Positions 1-9,174 of a stretch of 64,000 nt of DNA are shown piece by piece; positions within the stretch are counted from its first letter, which is position 1, and every line of letters begins with the position of its first letter. Made by a program: the position numbers and the translations under genes. The stretch is from Chryseobacterium indoltheticum (lineage in GTDB: Bacteria > Bacteroidota > Bacteroidia > Flavobacteriales > Weeksellaceae): positions 682,001-746,000 of the forward strand of contig NZ_CP033929.1 of the NCBI RefSeq assembly GCF_003815915.1, read 5' to 3'. A model generated the notes under the pieces. It was not told the DNA's origin, ran no database searches, and saw nothing but the letters and a program-made list of their open reading frames with translations.

Positions 1-2
1 AT

Positions 3-1262
3 GATGATCTGTTTCAGTCAGGAGATAGCGAGTTTAGAAATCGTGATAGAGCTTTAGTGAATTTGGCCTCATCCAGTTCGCAGTATTCTTACCGAAGATA
101 TTATCTGAGTCATCAGTTTACTCCTTTTAATGCTGAAAAATTTCCTTTTAGAATTCGACATACTATTTTTAATCAAGGGAATAAATATTATTACAACCAA
201 AGTAGTTTAGAACCATATTGGTACACTTCTGAATCAGAAATTGTAAATGGTTTTCCTCTTGCAACTAAAAAATACTCAAATAATTTTAGCAATACATTGA
301 GTTTGGTTTTTGATAATGAGCGTTTCAAATTAGATGCCGGATTAAGGTATCAAATGCTGAAATTCGGAGTAGATCAAATTACATTGCCGACGCTTGAAAT
401 TCCTTCTGAAATGAAAGAAAACAGATTGGGCGCTGTCGGAAATCTACAGATCAAACTTTTCGATAAATTTCAGGTCAATTCATTTTTGGAAATTTCGAAA
501 GGGAATCAGTTCGGAAATTATTTAAAGACGACAAACAATATCAAGTTTGAGCCAATTAAAGATTACTTTGTTAATGCAAAAGTAAATTTCCAAAGCTCAT
601 ATCCGTCATTTAATTATCTTGCGAACGCTTCGGTATACAATAATTTTAATTATTTCCTTAGTGACGCAAAAAATCAGTCCGTAACAGAAATTGGAGGTAA
701 TGTCAATTTAAAATGGTTTCAAACTCAACTTTTTGCCAACTATTTCAGAATAGATAATTATACGTATTTTGATGCAGCTGCGATGCCAAGACAAAGCGCA
801 AATTCTGTAAATATTTCTCAAATCGGAGGTGATGCTACATTCAGTTATGGCAAGTTTCATTTAAATACAAGAGTACAGTTTCAAAATGCTTTAACCAATA
901 AAGAGTTGTTGCCAATGCCATCTTTTATCGGAAGAGCCAACTTTTTCTTTCAGTCTAAAGCATTCAAAAATGCAGCAGAAATTCAGGCTGGTTTAAAAGT
1001 GTATTATTTCTCAAAATTTGCGACACGAGAATACTTCCCGATTCTTAACGAATATATTTTGCCAAGCGCAGATTCTTTCTCAATCGGAGGACAGCCAATT
1101 GCCGATTTGTACGTCAATATGAAGGTAAAAAGAATGTTTTTCTTTATCGAAGGTCAGCAAATAGGAACGGTCGTTTCACCAAACAAATCATATGCATTCC
1201 CACATTATCCCGTCTATGATTTTAGACTGAATATCGGAATTTTATGGTATCTGTTCAACTAA
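3..1262 (+). CDS. Putative outer-membrane porin (Porin_10-like), 5' end cut off
   Basis: The reading frame is open from the first bases of the window, so the N-terminus lies outside; the first internal start (GTG at 57) is not a convincing true start. The visible ~419 residues are rich in alternating aromatic and polar residues typical of outer-membrane beta-strands. They end in a strand of the kind recognised by the BAM machinery (…LNIGILWYLFN, terminal aromatic then Asn). Bacteroidota commonly carry a 'putative porin' of this kind just before bshC, and bshC starts 12 nt downstream, so the two are probably co-transcribed. The family assignment rests on context and overall character; no catalytic motif is expected. 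Likely role: beta-barrel pore in the outer membrane, substrate unknown. Confidence 0.7.
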   Translation, partial: DDLFQSGDSEFRNRDRALVNLASSSSQYSYRRYYLSHQFTPFNAEKFPFRIRHTIFNQGNKYYYNQSSLEPYWYTSESEIVNGFPLATKKYSNNFSNTLSLVFDNERFKLDAGLRYQMLKFGVDQITLPTLEIPSEMKENRLGAVGNLQIKLFDKFQVNSFLEISKGNQFGNYLKTTNNIKFEPIKDYFVNAKVNFQSSYPSFNYLANASVYNNFNYFLSDAKNQSVTEIGGNVNLKWFQTQLFANYFRIDNYTYFDAAAMPRQSANSVNISQIGGDATFSYGKFHLNTRVQFQNALTNKELLPMPSFIGRANFFFQSKAFKNAAEIQAGLKVYYFSKFATREYFPILNEYILPSADSFSIGGQPIADLYVNMKVKRMFFFIEGQQIGTVVSPNKSYAFPHYPVYDFRLNIGILWYLFN

Positions 1263-1274
1263 AATTATATCAGG

Positions 1275-2861
1275 TTGAAAACAATAAATAAAATAGCATT
1301 CAGCGAAATTGAAAGTATTCCAAAACTTATAAAAGATTTCCTGAATCATGATATAGAAGGATTTGAAGCACATACTTTTTCACTTGAAAATTTTGCTCAG
1401 CAAATTCATTTAAAACAAAATTCGTTCACATTAGAAAAAAGAGAAATTCTATTTGAAACGATAAAATCACAACTTTCAGATTTTAAGTTGTCTTATAAAC
1501 AGACAGAAAACTTAGAAAATCTTAAACATAAAAATACATTCACTATTACAACCGGGCATCAGTTAAATTTGTTTTCCGGGCCTGTTTTTTTTATATACAA
1601 AATTCTTCAGACGATAAAAACCTGTACGCATTTACAGCAGAATTTTCCTGATTTTAATTTTGTTCCGGTGTATTGGATGGCTTCTGAAGATCATGATTTT
1701 GCAGAAATCAATCATTTTAAAACAGAGAATAATTATTACGAAATCAACGAAAAGTCGGGCGGTGCAGTTGGAAAGATTTCTGTAAATGACACTTTTTTCA
1801 TTTCTGAATTTGATAAAGAATTTAAAGATTCTGTTTTCGGAACTGAGTTGATTTTAATGCTGAAAGAAGCATATAAAAACGGAAATACTTTAACGAAGGC
1901 GATTCAGACTTTAGTCAACAGATTGTTTTCAGATTTAGGTTTGTTGATTGTAGATGGTGATTCAAAAGCGTTGAAGAATCAAATTAAAGATGTTTTTAAA
2001 GATGAGCTCGAGAATTTTAGCTTACATAAAAACTCAAAAGATAAAGTTGATTTTCTAACAGCTAAATACGGAAAAGTTCAGGTAAATCCGCGTGAAATTA
2101 ATTTATTTTATCTTTCTGAAACTCGCGATAGAATAGATTTTGACGGCAAAAATTATATTGTTGTAGATAAAAATATTCAGTTCACGAAAGAAGAAATTCT
2201 AAATGAACTTGATAGTTTCCCAGAAAAATTTAGTCCAAATGCATTGATGCGTCCTGTTTATCAGGAAACAATTTTACCAAATCTCGCTTACATCGGCGGG
2301 AATGCTGAAATCATGTATTGGTTGGAACTGAAAGATTATTTTACTGAACTCAATTTGCCTTTTCCGATTTTAATACCTAGAAACTCAATGTTGTTTTTAA
2401 AAGAAAAGACATTAGGTAAAATTGAAAAACTGGATTTGAAAATAGATGATTTCTTCCAAAATTTCACAAAAATTACCAATGATAAGATTTTAGATAATAA
2501 TGAAATTCTTAATTTGCTTAATGAAAAAGAAAATCTTCTGACGAAACAGTTTTTAGAATTGAAAAATGCAGCAGAGTCAACAGAAAAATCTTTTGGTAAT
2601 TTGGTAGAAGCTGAAGAAACAAGGCAGCTGAAATCATTCGAAAGGATGAAAAAAAGACTTCTTCGTGCTGAAAAGATAAAACAAAATGAATTGTTGGAAC
2701 GTTTAGAAAATCTGTTTTTAGATGTTCATCCGTCGAAGACATGGCAGGAAAGAATATATAATTTTTCTGTTCTTTTTGCGGATTTCGGATATTCCTGGAT
2801 AGAATTTTGTCTGGAAGAAATGGTGGTAGAAGATTCAAAATTAATAATTGTTGCCATTTAA
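1275..2861 (+). CDS. bshC: Bacillithiol biosynthesis cysteine-adding enzyme BshC
   Basis: A protein of 528 aa, matching the usual ~530-540 aa of BshC, which adds cysteine to glucosaminyl-malate in the last step of bacillithiol synthesis in the cytoplasm. Diagnostic stretches are TTGHQLNLFSGPVFF near residue 90 and YWMASEDHDF near residue 135, followed by NPREINLFYL and a long charged coiled-coil region (about 400-480). The start is TTG at 1275, 12 nt after the porin stop; no ATG lies close enough to keep the conserved N-terminus. Bacillithiol replaces glutathione in many Bacteroidota, so the gene fits the host. Family identification is firm; the exact start is less so. Confidence 0.93.
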   Translation: MKTINKIAFSEIESIPKLIKDFLNHDIEGFEAHTFSLENFAQQIHLKQNSFTLEKREILFETIKSQLSDFKLSYKQTENLENLKHKNTFTITTGHQLNLFSGPVFFIYKILQTIKTCTHLQQNFPDFNFVPVYWMASEDHDFAEINHFKTENNYYEINEKSGGAVGKISVNDTFFISEFDKEFKDSVFGTELILMLKEAYKNGNTLTKAIQTLVNRLFSDLGLLIVDGDSKALKNQIKDVFKDELENFSLHKNSKDKVDFLTAKYGKVQVNPREINLFYLSETRDRIDFDGKNYIVVDKNIQFTKEEILNELDSFPEKFSPNALMRPVYQETILPNLAYIGGNAEIMYWLELKDYFTELNLPFPILIPRNSMLFLKEKTLGKIEKLDLKIDDFFQNFTKITNDKILDNNEILNLLNEKENLLTKQFLELKNAAESTEKSFGNLVEAEETRQLKSFERMKKRLLRAEKIKQNELLERLENLFLDVHPSKTWQERIYNFSVLFADFGYSWIEFCLEEMVVEDSKLIIVAI

Positions 2862-2872
2862 TTTTAAAGAAG

Positions 2873-2880
2873 TATTTTTG
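2873..2880 (+). promoter_or_regulatory. -7 promoter element (TATTTTTG) of the LysM protein gene
   Basis: TATTTTTG matches the Bacteroidota -7 consensus TAnnTTTG and lies 18 nt before the ATG at 2899, between bshC and the LysM gene. It indicates that the LysM gene has its own promoter. Confidence 0.5.
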
Positions 2881-2898
2881 TAAATTATAATATCGAAA

Positions 2899-4629
2899 AT
2901 GATTAAGAGGTTTTTTGTACTATCTGGTTTATGTATGTTTCTTGGTTTAACTGCTCAGAAAACACACACGGTTATAAAAGGGGATACTCCCTACAATATT
3001 TCCAAAAAATACGGAATTACTGTAGACGAGCTGTTGAAGTGGAATCCTAAAGTTAAAGACGGAAAACTGGCGATTGGAGATGTGATTACCGTAAAAACGG
3101 GAACTGCAAATGCGGTTGCTACAAAAACGCCTGCTGCAAGCACTTCTTCGCAGACAGGAAAAATAATTCTTCAGCCTAAACAGACTGTTTACGGAATTAC
3201 AAAACAGTACAGAATTTCTGAAACTGATTTGAGAAAGCTCAATCCAGAGCTTGATTCTCACATGAAAATCGGAGACGAAATCACTTTGCCTCTTGATAGT
3301 ATCAAAAAATATGGTGGAAATCAGGCAGTAGCTACTACAGTGACAAAACCTATGGAGACTGTTACTGAAACTGCTCCGGTAAATAATAGCAAGACAAAAA
3401 TGGATTCCGGAAACGAAAGATCTTCAGCCGGAAATTCTCACTCTAATCAGGATGAATACGCTACGTATACCGTTGAACAGGGCGATACCGTTTTTTCTAT
3501 TGTAAACAAGTTTGGGATTTCAATTGATGAGTTAGTTGCATTAAACCCTGAACTATCAAAAGGTCTAAAAGCCGGAATGGTAATCAAAATCAGAAAGCTT
3601 GATGCGGCTTATATCAAAAAGAATGGTGATGCATTAAGTGTTGTTTTGATGCTTCCTTTCGGTTACAATACTGGCGAAACGCAATATCGAGCAATGGCAA
3701 CTGATTTTCTTACCGGTGCAAAGTTAGCGATCGAAAGAAATGCTTCAAGCGGACAAAAATTAGATATAAAAATTGTTGATTCGGGTAACGAAGCGTCATT
3801 CAAAAGTTCTTTATCTCAAATCAATCCAAATAATACCGATTTGATTATCGGACCTTTCTTTAAGTCAAACGTAATTGATCTTTTAGATTTTACGAAGACT
3901 CAAAAAATTCCTGTAGTGGCGCCATTTGCAAACTCACCGGAATTATATAATTACAGCAACCTGATTATTGTTGAAACCAACGATCAAACGTATGCAGATA
4001 AAATTTCAGAGGAAGTGAAATCTGTATATTCTAATCAGAAAATTTATATTGTAGCAGATACTAAAAAAGAGAATGCTAATTATCTGAAGTCAAGTCTTGA
4101 GAAAAATCTTAAAAATGCTCAGATCACTGTTGTAAATGCAGCCTCAGAAATTCAGTTAGATCAAAATATGATGACAGGGCAATCTGCTCCGGTTATTGCA
4201 ATTTTGGCGAGTGATAATGATACAGTAGGTGAAGCTTTTTCAAATAAAGTGATTGCTTTATCTAAAGAAGTTCAGGGTATAAAAGCGTTCAGTATGTATG
4301 CGGTTCCTAGTTTCGACAAAAAAGTCGACGAGTTGAGCCAGGCAAATTTGGTTTATCTGATGGATAGAAAAATTAATGCTGACGGAAATTTTGAAAAAGA
4401 AATCTTGGCTGCTTACAAATCAAAATACTGCAAAACTCCTGGCAAATATGCTGTGATTGGTTTTGATGTGGTAAATGATATGTTGACAAGAGAAAACAAA
4501 AAAGGAGAAATCTTTAAACAAATCAATAAAGTACAGACTCAGTTGGCTACTAAATTTGAATTTGTAAAATCTAAATCAAACGGAGCTTATGTAAATACAG
4601 GCTTCAGAGTGATCAGACTGGTTCCTTAA
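2899..4629 (+). CDS. Secreted triple-LysM protein with periplasmic-binding-protein-like domain
   Basis: 576 aa with a signal peptide (about 1-19, ending LGLTAQ). Three LysM peptidoglycan-binding repeats can be read: HTVIKGDTPYNISKKYGI (~23-67), an intermediate repeat beginning LQPKQTVYGITKQY (~92-132), and YTVEQGDTVFSIVNKFGI (~190-232), separated by Ser/Thr/Lys-rich linkers. Residues ~245-570 look like a type I periplasmic-binding fold (VVLMLPFGYN; IIGPFFKSNVIDLLDF; IPVVAPFANSPELY), as in amino-acid ABC substrate-binding proteins, but no transporter genes are adjacent. The protein is probably anchored to peptidoglycan in the periplasm; its ligand is unknown. It lies 46 nt before fabD. Confidence 0.85.
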   Translation: MIKRFFVLSGLCMFLGLTAQKTHTVIKGDTPYNISKKYGITVDELLKWNPKVKDGKLAIGDVITVKTGTANAVATKTPAASTSSQTGKIILQPKQTVYGITKQYRISETDLRKLNPELDSHMKIGDEITLPLDSIKKYGGNQAVATTVTKPMETVTETAPVNNSKTKMDSGNERSSAGNSHSNQDEYATYTVEQGDTVFSIVNKFGISIDELVALNPELSKGLKAGMVIKIRKLDAAYIKKNGDALSVVLMLPFGYNTGETQYRAMATDFLTGAKLAIERNASSGQKLDIKIVDSGNEASFKSSLSQINPNNTDLIIGPFFKSNVIDLLDFTKTQKIPVVAPFANSPELYNYSNLIIVETNDQTYADKISEEVKSVYSNQKIYIVADTKKENANYLKSSLEKNLKNAQITVVNAASEIQLDQNMMTGQSAPVIAILASDNDTVGEAFSNKVIALSKEVQGIKAFSMYAVPSFDKKVDELSQANLVYLMDRKINADGNFEKEILAAYKSKYCKTPGKYAVIGFDVVNDMLTRENKKGEIFKQINKVQTQLATKFEFVKSKSNGAYVNTGFRVIRLVP

Positions 4630-4675
4630 ATTCTTTAAGGACTTTACTATTAAACTATATATTTTAAATAAATAA

Positions 4676-5551
4676 ATGAAAGCACTTGTATTTCCTGGTC
4701 AGGGATCACAGTTTGTAGGTATGGGAAAAGAATTATACGATTCCCGTAAAGACATTAAAGATCTGATGGAATCTGCTAACGAAATTTTAGGTTTTGATAT
4801 TCTTTCCCTGATGTTTAACGGGACTGATGAAGATCTTAAGAAAACGGAGGTTACTCAACCTTCAATATTCATACATTCAGTTGCTGCTTTAAAAGCAGTG
4901 AATGGCCTTGGTGCCGAAATGGTTGCAGGGCACTCTTTAGGAGAATTTTCAGCATTGGTTGCCAACGGCGTTTTATCTTTTGATGACGGTTTGAAGCTGG
5001 TATCTGAAAGAGCAAAGGCAATGCAGGCTGCTTGTGATGCAAACCCAAGTTCTATGGCTGCAATTTTAGGGTTGGATGATGCCAAAGTAGAAGAAATCTG
5101 CGCATCAATCAGCGGAGTTGTTGTTCCTGCAAATTACAATTGTCCCGGACAATTGGTAATTTCTGGTGAAACGGTTGCTGTTGAAGAAGCTTGTGTCAAA
5201 TTAAAAGAAGCTGGTGCAAAAAGAGCGCTATTGCTTCCTGTAAACGGAGCTTTCCATTCACCATTAATGCAACCTGCACAAGAAAGATTGGCTGCTGCAA
5301 TTGAGAATACCAAATTCAGAAAGGCGACTATTCCTGTTTATCAGAATATTACGACAACTGCCGTTACAGATCCGGATCAGATTAAAGCTAATCTTATTTC
5401 TCAACTAACAGGACCTGTAAAATGGACGCAGTCTGTTCAGAATATGATTAAAGACGGAGCTACAAATTTTGTAGAAGTGGGTCCTGGAAAAACACTTCAG
5501 GGATTAATCAAGAAAATTGATAGCGCAGTAGCATCTACTTCTGCCATCTAA
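4676..5551 (+). CDS. fabD: Malonyl-CoA:ACP transacylase FabD
   Basis: 291 aa, within the normal size for FabD, which loads malonyl groups onto acyl carrier protein for fatty acid synthesis. FPGQGSQFVGMG is at the N-terminus. The nucleophile motif GHSLGE places the catalytic serine at residue 87. The NGAFHSPLM motif supplies the catalytic histidine (~197), and VEVGPGKTLQGLIKK is near the C-terminus. The ATG at 4676 gives the canonical N-terminus MKALVFPGQG. The next gene begins 9 nt after the stop, suggesting an operon with the GHMP kinase. Confidence 0.97.
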   Translation: MKALVFPGQGSQFVGMGKELYDSRKDIKDLMESANEILGFDILSLMFNGTDEDLKKTEVTQPSIFIHSVAALKAVNGLGAEMVAGHSLGEFSALVANGVLSFDDGLKLVSERAKAMQAACDANPSSMAAILGLDDAKVEEICASISGVVVPANYNCPGQLVISGETVAVEEACVKLKEAGAKRALLLPVNGAFHSPLMQPAQERLAAAIENTKFRKATIPVYQNITTTAVTDPDQIKANLISQLTGPVKWTQSVQNMIKDGATNFVEVGPGKTLQGLIKKIDSAVASTSAI

Positions 5552-5560
5552 AACATAAAA

Positions 5561-6466
5561 ATGGGCGAAATCTATTCACCGGGAAAGCTTATGCTTACTT
5601 CAGAATATTTCGCTGTAGACGGAGCTCTTGTCTTAGCGGTACCCACAAAGCTAGGACAAGAGTTTTTTTTTGAAGAAAAGCAAGACGGAAAGTCTATTAT
5701 TTTCTGGGAAGCCTATCATCAGAAAAAATTATGGCTAAAGGCTGTCATTGATTATAAAACATGGCAGATCTTAGAAACCAACATCAATCAAAGCGCAGAG
5801 TTTATTCTTAAAACTCTTAAAAATGTTCAGAGTCTTTCTGAAACTAAGTTCAAAAGTACCGATACTTATCATTTAAAAACAAATCTTCAGTTTCCTTCAG
5901 ATTATGGTTTGGGAAGCAGTTCTACCTTAATGAACAATCTTGCAGAATGGTCGGAGATTGATCCTTTCCATTTAAATTCAATCAGTTTGGGTGGAAGCGG
6001 ATACGATATTGCGGTTGCCAATTCAAAATCTGCGGTGTTGTTTCAGAACAAGCCTGAAATACATTTTGAGAAGATAAATTTTAATCCGAAATTTAAAAAT
6101 GAACTGATTTTTATTCACCTCAATCAAAAGCAAGATAGTCGCGAGGCGATTCAACTTTACAGGTCAAAAGTAAAGTCTCAAATTATAGTAGATGAGTTTT
6201 CAAATCTCACAAGAAATATTTTGTTATGTAATGAATTGGAAAATTTTTCTGAACTAATGATGATACATGAGCAAAAAATTTCAGATTTTATTGAAATTCC
6301 GACAGTTAAGTCAAGGTTTTTCTCAGATTGTCCGAGTTTTGTCAAAAGTTTAGGAGCTTGGGGCGGAGATTTTGTAATGAGCTCAAAATTTGCAGGGTTT
6401 AAGGACTATTTTTGGGGAAAAGGTTTTACTACTGTTTTTGAGTGGAATGATTTAATTGATTGTTAA
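5561..6466 (+). CDS. GYDIA-family GHMP kinase
   Basis: 301 aa. The N-terminus ([27 protein letters not shown]) and the ATP-binding glycine/serine loop ([17 protein letters not shown], ~120-136) are those of the GHMP small-molecule kinase superfamily. The GSGYDIA stretch (~147-153) is the feature that gives the GYDIA subfamily of Bacteroidota its name. Substrate unknown; mevalonate-type or sugar kinases are the broader relatives. It follows fabD by 9 nt. The 3' end lies just before pckA with no overlap once the pckA start is set at 6594. Confidence 0.85.
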   Translation: MGEIYSPGKLMLTSEYFAVDGALVLAVPTKLGQEFFFEEKQDGKSIIFWEAYHQKKLWLKAVIDYKTWQILETNINQSAEFILKTLKNVQSLSETKFKSTDTYHLKTNLQFPSDYGLGSSSTLMNNLAEWSEIDPFHLNSISLGGSGYDIAVANSKSAVLFQNKPEIHFEKINFNPKFKNELIFIHLNQKQDSREAIQLYRSKVKSQIIVDEFSNLTRNILLCNELENFSELMMIHEQKISDFIEIPTVKSRFFSDCPSFVKSLGAWGGDFVMSSKFAGFKDYFWGKGFTTVFEWNDLIDC

Positions 6467-6593
6467 TCAGTTTTTTACATATTCCATTTTTTATTTGTCA
6501 TTTTCGCTTATATGTTTATATTTATCCACGTTTAACAATTTGTTAATATTAATGATGTTAAACAGACAAAAAGAAAAAGAAAATATAAGTAAA

Positions 6594-8210
6594 ATGAAAA
6601 ACGCTAAAATCGTCCAGGATTTACAAAAATTAGGGATTAAAGGAGATTACGAATTAATTTATAATCCTTCATACGAAGAGTTATATCAAGCGGAAGTTTC
6701 AACTGAAAATCAAGGTTTTGAAAAAGCTGAACTTACAGAATCTGGCGCAGTTTCTGTAAAAACAGGAGTTTTCACTGGCCGTTCGCCTAAAGACAGGTAT
6801 ATTGTTCAGGATGATGTTACGAAAGATACTATTTTCTGGGATGGTAAAGTAAACTTACCTACAACACCTGAAATTTTCGAATCATGTAAAGATTTGGTAT
6901 TGACTCAGCTTTCTGACGCAAAAAAGATTTACGTAGTAGATACTTTTTGTGGAACAAATGCTGACACAAGATTAAAAGTAAGATTTATTGTTGAAGTGGC
7001 TTGGCAGGCGCATTTCGTTACGAATATGTTCATCCGTCCTTCTCACTTTGAGTTAGAAAATTTCGGGGAACCTGATTTCACAGTAATCAACGGATCAAAA
7101 ACTACAAATCCTAATTGGGAAGCTCAGGAATTGAATTCTGAAAACTTTGTAATGTTTAACCTTACTGAAAAACTTCAGATTATTGGAGGAACCTGGTATG
7201 GTGGTGAAATGAAAAAAGGAATGTTTGCAATGATGAATTATTATCTTCCATTAAAAGGAATGGCATCAATGCATTGTTCTGCAAACGTAGGAGAAGAAGG
7301 AGATGTAGCGTTATTCTTCGGACTTTCAGGAACAGGAAAAACGACTTTGTCTGCAGATCCTAAAAGATATTTAATTGGTGATGATGAGCACGGTTGGGAT
7401 AACAACGGAGTGTTCAATTACGAAGGTGGCTGTTATGCCAAAGTAATCGATTTGTCAGCAGAAAAGGAACCGGACATTTTTAGAGCAATTAAAAGAGATG
7501 CACTTCTTGAAAACGTTGTAGTACATGACGGTGTTGCTGATTATACTGACGGATCTATCACTGAAAATACAAGAGTTTCTTATCCAATTTACCATATCAA
7601 CAAAATAGTTTTACCTTCTAAAGCGGGTCACGCAAGTAAGATCGTTTATCTTTCTGCTGATGCTTTCGGAGTATTGCCTCCGGTTTCTATTTTAGATGAA
7701 AACCAGGCTCAATATCACTTCCTTTGTGGATATACTTCAAAATTAGCTGGAACTGAAAGAGGAATTACAGAGCCGGAACCATCTTTTTCACCTGCATTTG
7801 GAGAAGCCTTCTTAACATTACATCCAACAATGTATTCTAAAACATTGATCGGTAAAATGAAAGAGCACGGTGCAAAAGCTTATTTGGTAAACACGGGATG
7901 GAACGGTACCGGAAAAAGAATTTCATTAAAAGATACAAGAGCGATCATTGATTCTATCATTGACGGATCAATTGAAAAAGCTGAAAAAACAACAATCCCT
8001 GTAATGAATTTAGAAATTCCCACTTCATTGCCGAATGTTTCTGAAGGAATTTTGGATCCTAGAGATACATACAGCGATGTTGCAGAATGGGAAGAAAAAG
8101 CAAAAGATCTTGCTGCAAAATATATCAAAAACTTCGAGCAGTACTGCGGTAATGACGAAGCCAAAAAGCTGATTGCCTCTGGTCCTCAATTGCAGGAACA
8201 GACCATTTAG
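6594..8210 (+). CDS. pckA: Phosphoenolpyruvate carboxykinase (ATP)
   Basis: 538 aa from the ATG at 6594, the usual family length; upstream in-frame ATGs (6456, 6552, 6555) would add a hydrophobic or Lys-rich stretch foreign to the family. It converts oxaloacetate and ATP to PEP and CO2 in gluconeogenesis. Visible motifs: [12 protein letters not shown], the PEPCK metal/active-site region ([14 protein letters not shown]), the kinase-1a P-loop [11 protein letters not shown] (~243-253), and [10 protein letters not shown], the kinase-2 metal-binding stretch. A clear terminator follows. The gene has its own ~127-nt upstream region after the kinase gene. Confidence 0.97.
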   Translation: MKNAKIVQDLQKLGIKGDYELIYNPSYEELYQAEVSTENQGFEKAELTESGAVSVKTGVFTGRSPKDRYIVQDDVTKDTIFWDGKVNLPTTPEIFESCKDLVLTQLSDAKKIYVVDTFCGTNADTRLKVRFIVEVAWQAHFVTNMFIRPSHFELENFGEPDFTVINGSKTTNPNWEAQELNSENFVMFNLTEKLQIIGGTWYGGEMKKGMFAMMNYYLPLKGMASMHCSANVGEEGDVALFFGLSGTGKTTLSADPKRYLIGDDEHGWDNNGVFNYEGGCYAKVIDLSAEKEPDIFRAIKRDALLENVVVHDGVADYTDGSITENTRVSYPIYHINKIVLPSKAGHASKIVYLSADAFGVLPPVSILDENQAQYHFLCGYTSKLAGTERGITEPEPSFSPAFGEAFLTLHPTMYSKTLIGKMKEHGAKAYLVNTGWNGTGKRISLKDTRAIIDSIIDGSIEKAEKTTIPVMNLEIPTSLPNVSEGILDPRDTYSDVAEWEEKAKDLAAKYIKNFEQYCGNDEAKKLIASGPQLQEQTI

Positions 8211-8221
8211 AAATAGTGAAG

Positions 8222-8248
8222 AGCCTCATCAATTGATGAGGCTTTTTT
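8222..8248 (+). terminator. Rho-independent terminator of pckA
   Basis: The inverted repeat AGCCTCATC…GATGAGGCT with a short AATT centre is followed by six T residues, 11 nt after the pckA stop codon. Confidence 0.9.
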
Positions 8249-8265
8249 ATTTTAATATTCTTTTA

Positions 8266-8345
8266 AAAATCTGCGTAATCCGTTTTATCTGCGAGAGCAA
8301 AAGTGACAGAACTATTTTACACAATCATCTGTAAAAATCTGCGGA
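8266..8345. repeat. Dispersed 'AATCTGCG/AATCCGT' intergenic repeat
   Basis: The stretch contains AAATCTGCGTAATCCGTTTT…ATCTGCGAGAG, then AAAATCTGCGG. Related wording recurs in the intergenic spaces at about 16399-16432 (ATCTGCGCAATCCGTGCAATCTGCGG) and 59838-59868 (CACGAATTTCACGGATTACACGAAT). It is noncoding, lies between two convergent genes, and looks like a dispersed intergenic repeat family. Confidence 0.55.
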
Positions 8346-8347
8346 GT

Positions 8348-8755
8348 TTACTTCAAACTCAATATCGCCAATCGATATCCCTCCATTCCAAAACCGGACA
8401 AAACCGCATCTGTGCAAGCTGCTGTTACAGATTTCTGCCTAAATTCTTCTCTTTTGTAAATATTGCTGATGTGAACTTCTACTTTCGGTTTTTGAATATT
8501 CTTTAAACAATCCGCAATTGCATAAGAGTAATGCGTGAATGCTCCGGGATTAATTACAACTGCGTCAAAATCATCTTCCTGAAGTCTGTTAATCAACTCC
8601 CCTTCAATATTCGACTGATAAGATTTCAGCTCGTGAGAAGTAAATTCAGACTTTAGTTTTTCTAAATAATCTTCCATTGAAACACTCCCGTAAATTTCGG
8701 GTTCTCTCGTGCCTAACAGATTCAGATTAGGGCCATTTATAATTAAAACTTTCAT
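8348..8755 (-). CDS. aroQ: Type II 3-dehydroquinate dehydratase
   Basis: 135 aa, slightly below the ~145-150 aa norm. It dehydrates 3-dehydroquinate to 3-dehydroshikimate in the shikimate pathway, as a cytoplasmic dodecamer in the family. INGPNLNLLGTREPEIYG at the N-terminus carries the catalytic Tyr. VVINPGAFTHYSYAIADCL contains the conserved NPGAFTHYS segment, and KVEVHISNIYKREEFRQKS contains the catalytic-His region. It is convergent with pckA and transcribed alone. Confidence 0.95.
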   Translation of the reverse strand: MKVLIINGPNLNLLGTREPEIYGSVSMEDYLEKLKSEFTSHELKSYQSNIEGELINRLQEDDFDAVVINPGAFTHYSYAIADCLKNIQKPKVEVHISNIYKREEFRQKSVTAACTDAVLSGFGMEGYRLAILSLK

Positions 8756-8940
8756 AGTATAAATTTAGAAAGTTTTTCAATAAGTCTGAATATTTCTATT
8801 TTAAATGATTTTCCGAATTACATTATTTTTAATGATATTTATCATATTTATGAATTTGATAATTTGTATAACTCTCTATTTTAGTGTTTTTTAAGAATTA
8901 ATTAAGTTAATTTTTGCCAATGATTAATCCTAAATCATAA

Positions 8941-8961
8941 AGTCTACTTGTTTTGTAGACT
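8941..8961. promoter_or_regulatory. 7-7-7 inverted repeat overlapping a -33 element (candidate operator)
   Basis: Arms AGTCTAC (8941-8947) and GTAGACT (8955-8961) are perfect inverted repeats around a 7-nt spacer. The right-hand TTG of the putative -33 hexamer (8948-8950) falls inside the spacer. The position suggests a transcription-factor site controlling the SusC/SusD promoter; the regulator is unknown. Confidence 0.45.
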
Positions 8962-8978
8962 AATTGTTTTTAGATTTG
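8948..8978 (+). promoter_or_regulatory. Promoter of the riboswitch-SusC/SusD transcript
   Basis: TTG at 8948-8950, 20 nt, then TAGATTTG at 8971-8978 fits the Bacteroidota promoter pattern. Transcription would start about 10-12 nt before the riboswitch P1 stem. Confidence 0.6.
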
Positions 8979-8995
8979 CAAACATATTTCGATCG

Positions 8996-9090
8996 GCTTA
9001 TAAAGAAAGATGGAGGGAACTGACCCTGTGAAGTCTTAACAACCTGCTCTTTGCAAGGTGTTACATTCAGCCTTTAAAGGAAAAATAAGC
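8996..9090 (+). promoter_or_regulatory. SAM-I (S-box) riboswitch aptamer
   Basis: P1 is closed by GCTTAT (8996-9001) and ATAAGC (9085-9090). Between them stand the conserved S-box core elements in order: AAGAAAGATGGAGGGA, CTGACCC then TGAAG, CAACCTG, AAGGTGTTACATTCAGC. These correspond to the family consensus (AGAGaGGuGGAGGGAcuGgCCC…gAUGAA…gCAACC…AAGGUGCuAAuUCCaGC). S-adenosylmethionine binding normally switches off the downstream gene. Here the downstream genes are a SusC/SusD pair, not a methionine-biosynthesis enzyme. A covariance-model search was not possible, but the order and spacing of conserved blocks make the call strong. Confidence 0.88.
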
Positions 9091-9115
9091 AATTGGTTAA
9101 TCGTATTTATCGATG

Positions 9116-9150
9116 CCCTTTGCTGTCTTTTCTGCAAAGGGTTAATTTTT
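9116..9150 (+). terminator. Hairpin after the SAM riboswitch (probable expression-platform terminator)
   Basis: CCCTTTGC (9116-9123) pairs perfectly with GCAAAGGG (9134-9141) around a 10-nt loop. TTAATTTTTAAAATTT follows, a weak U-tract. It sits 25 nt after P1 and 25 nt before the SusC start, as expected for SAM-dependent premature termination. A weaker alternative pairing of AAAGG (9076-9080) with CCTTT (9117-9121), plus AAATA with TATTT, could act as antiterminator; that is inference. Confidence 0.6.
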
Positions 9151-9174
9151 AAAATTTGATAAATGAAATGAGTT

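Noticed and set aside
6456..6593. Longer N-terminus for PEP carboxykinase
   Set aside because: It adds 46 non-family residues, overlaps the upstream gene, and a better ATG exists at 6594.
8303..8506. Plus-strand open frame over the end of aroQ
   Set aside because: Shadow of aroQ on the opposite strand plus intergenic repeat.
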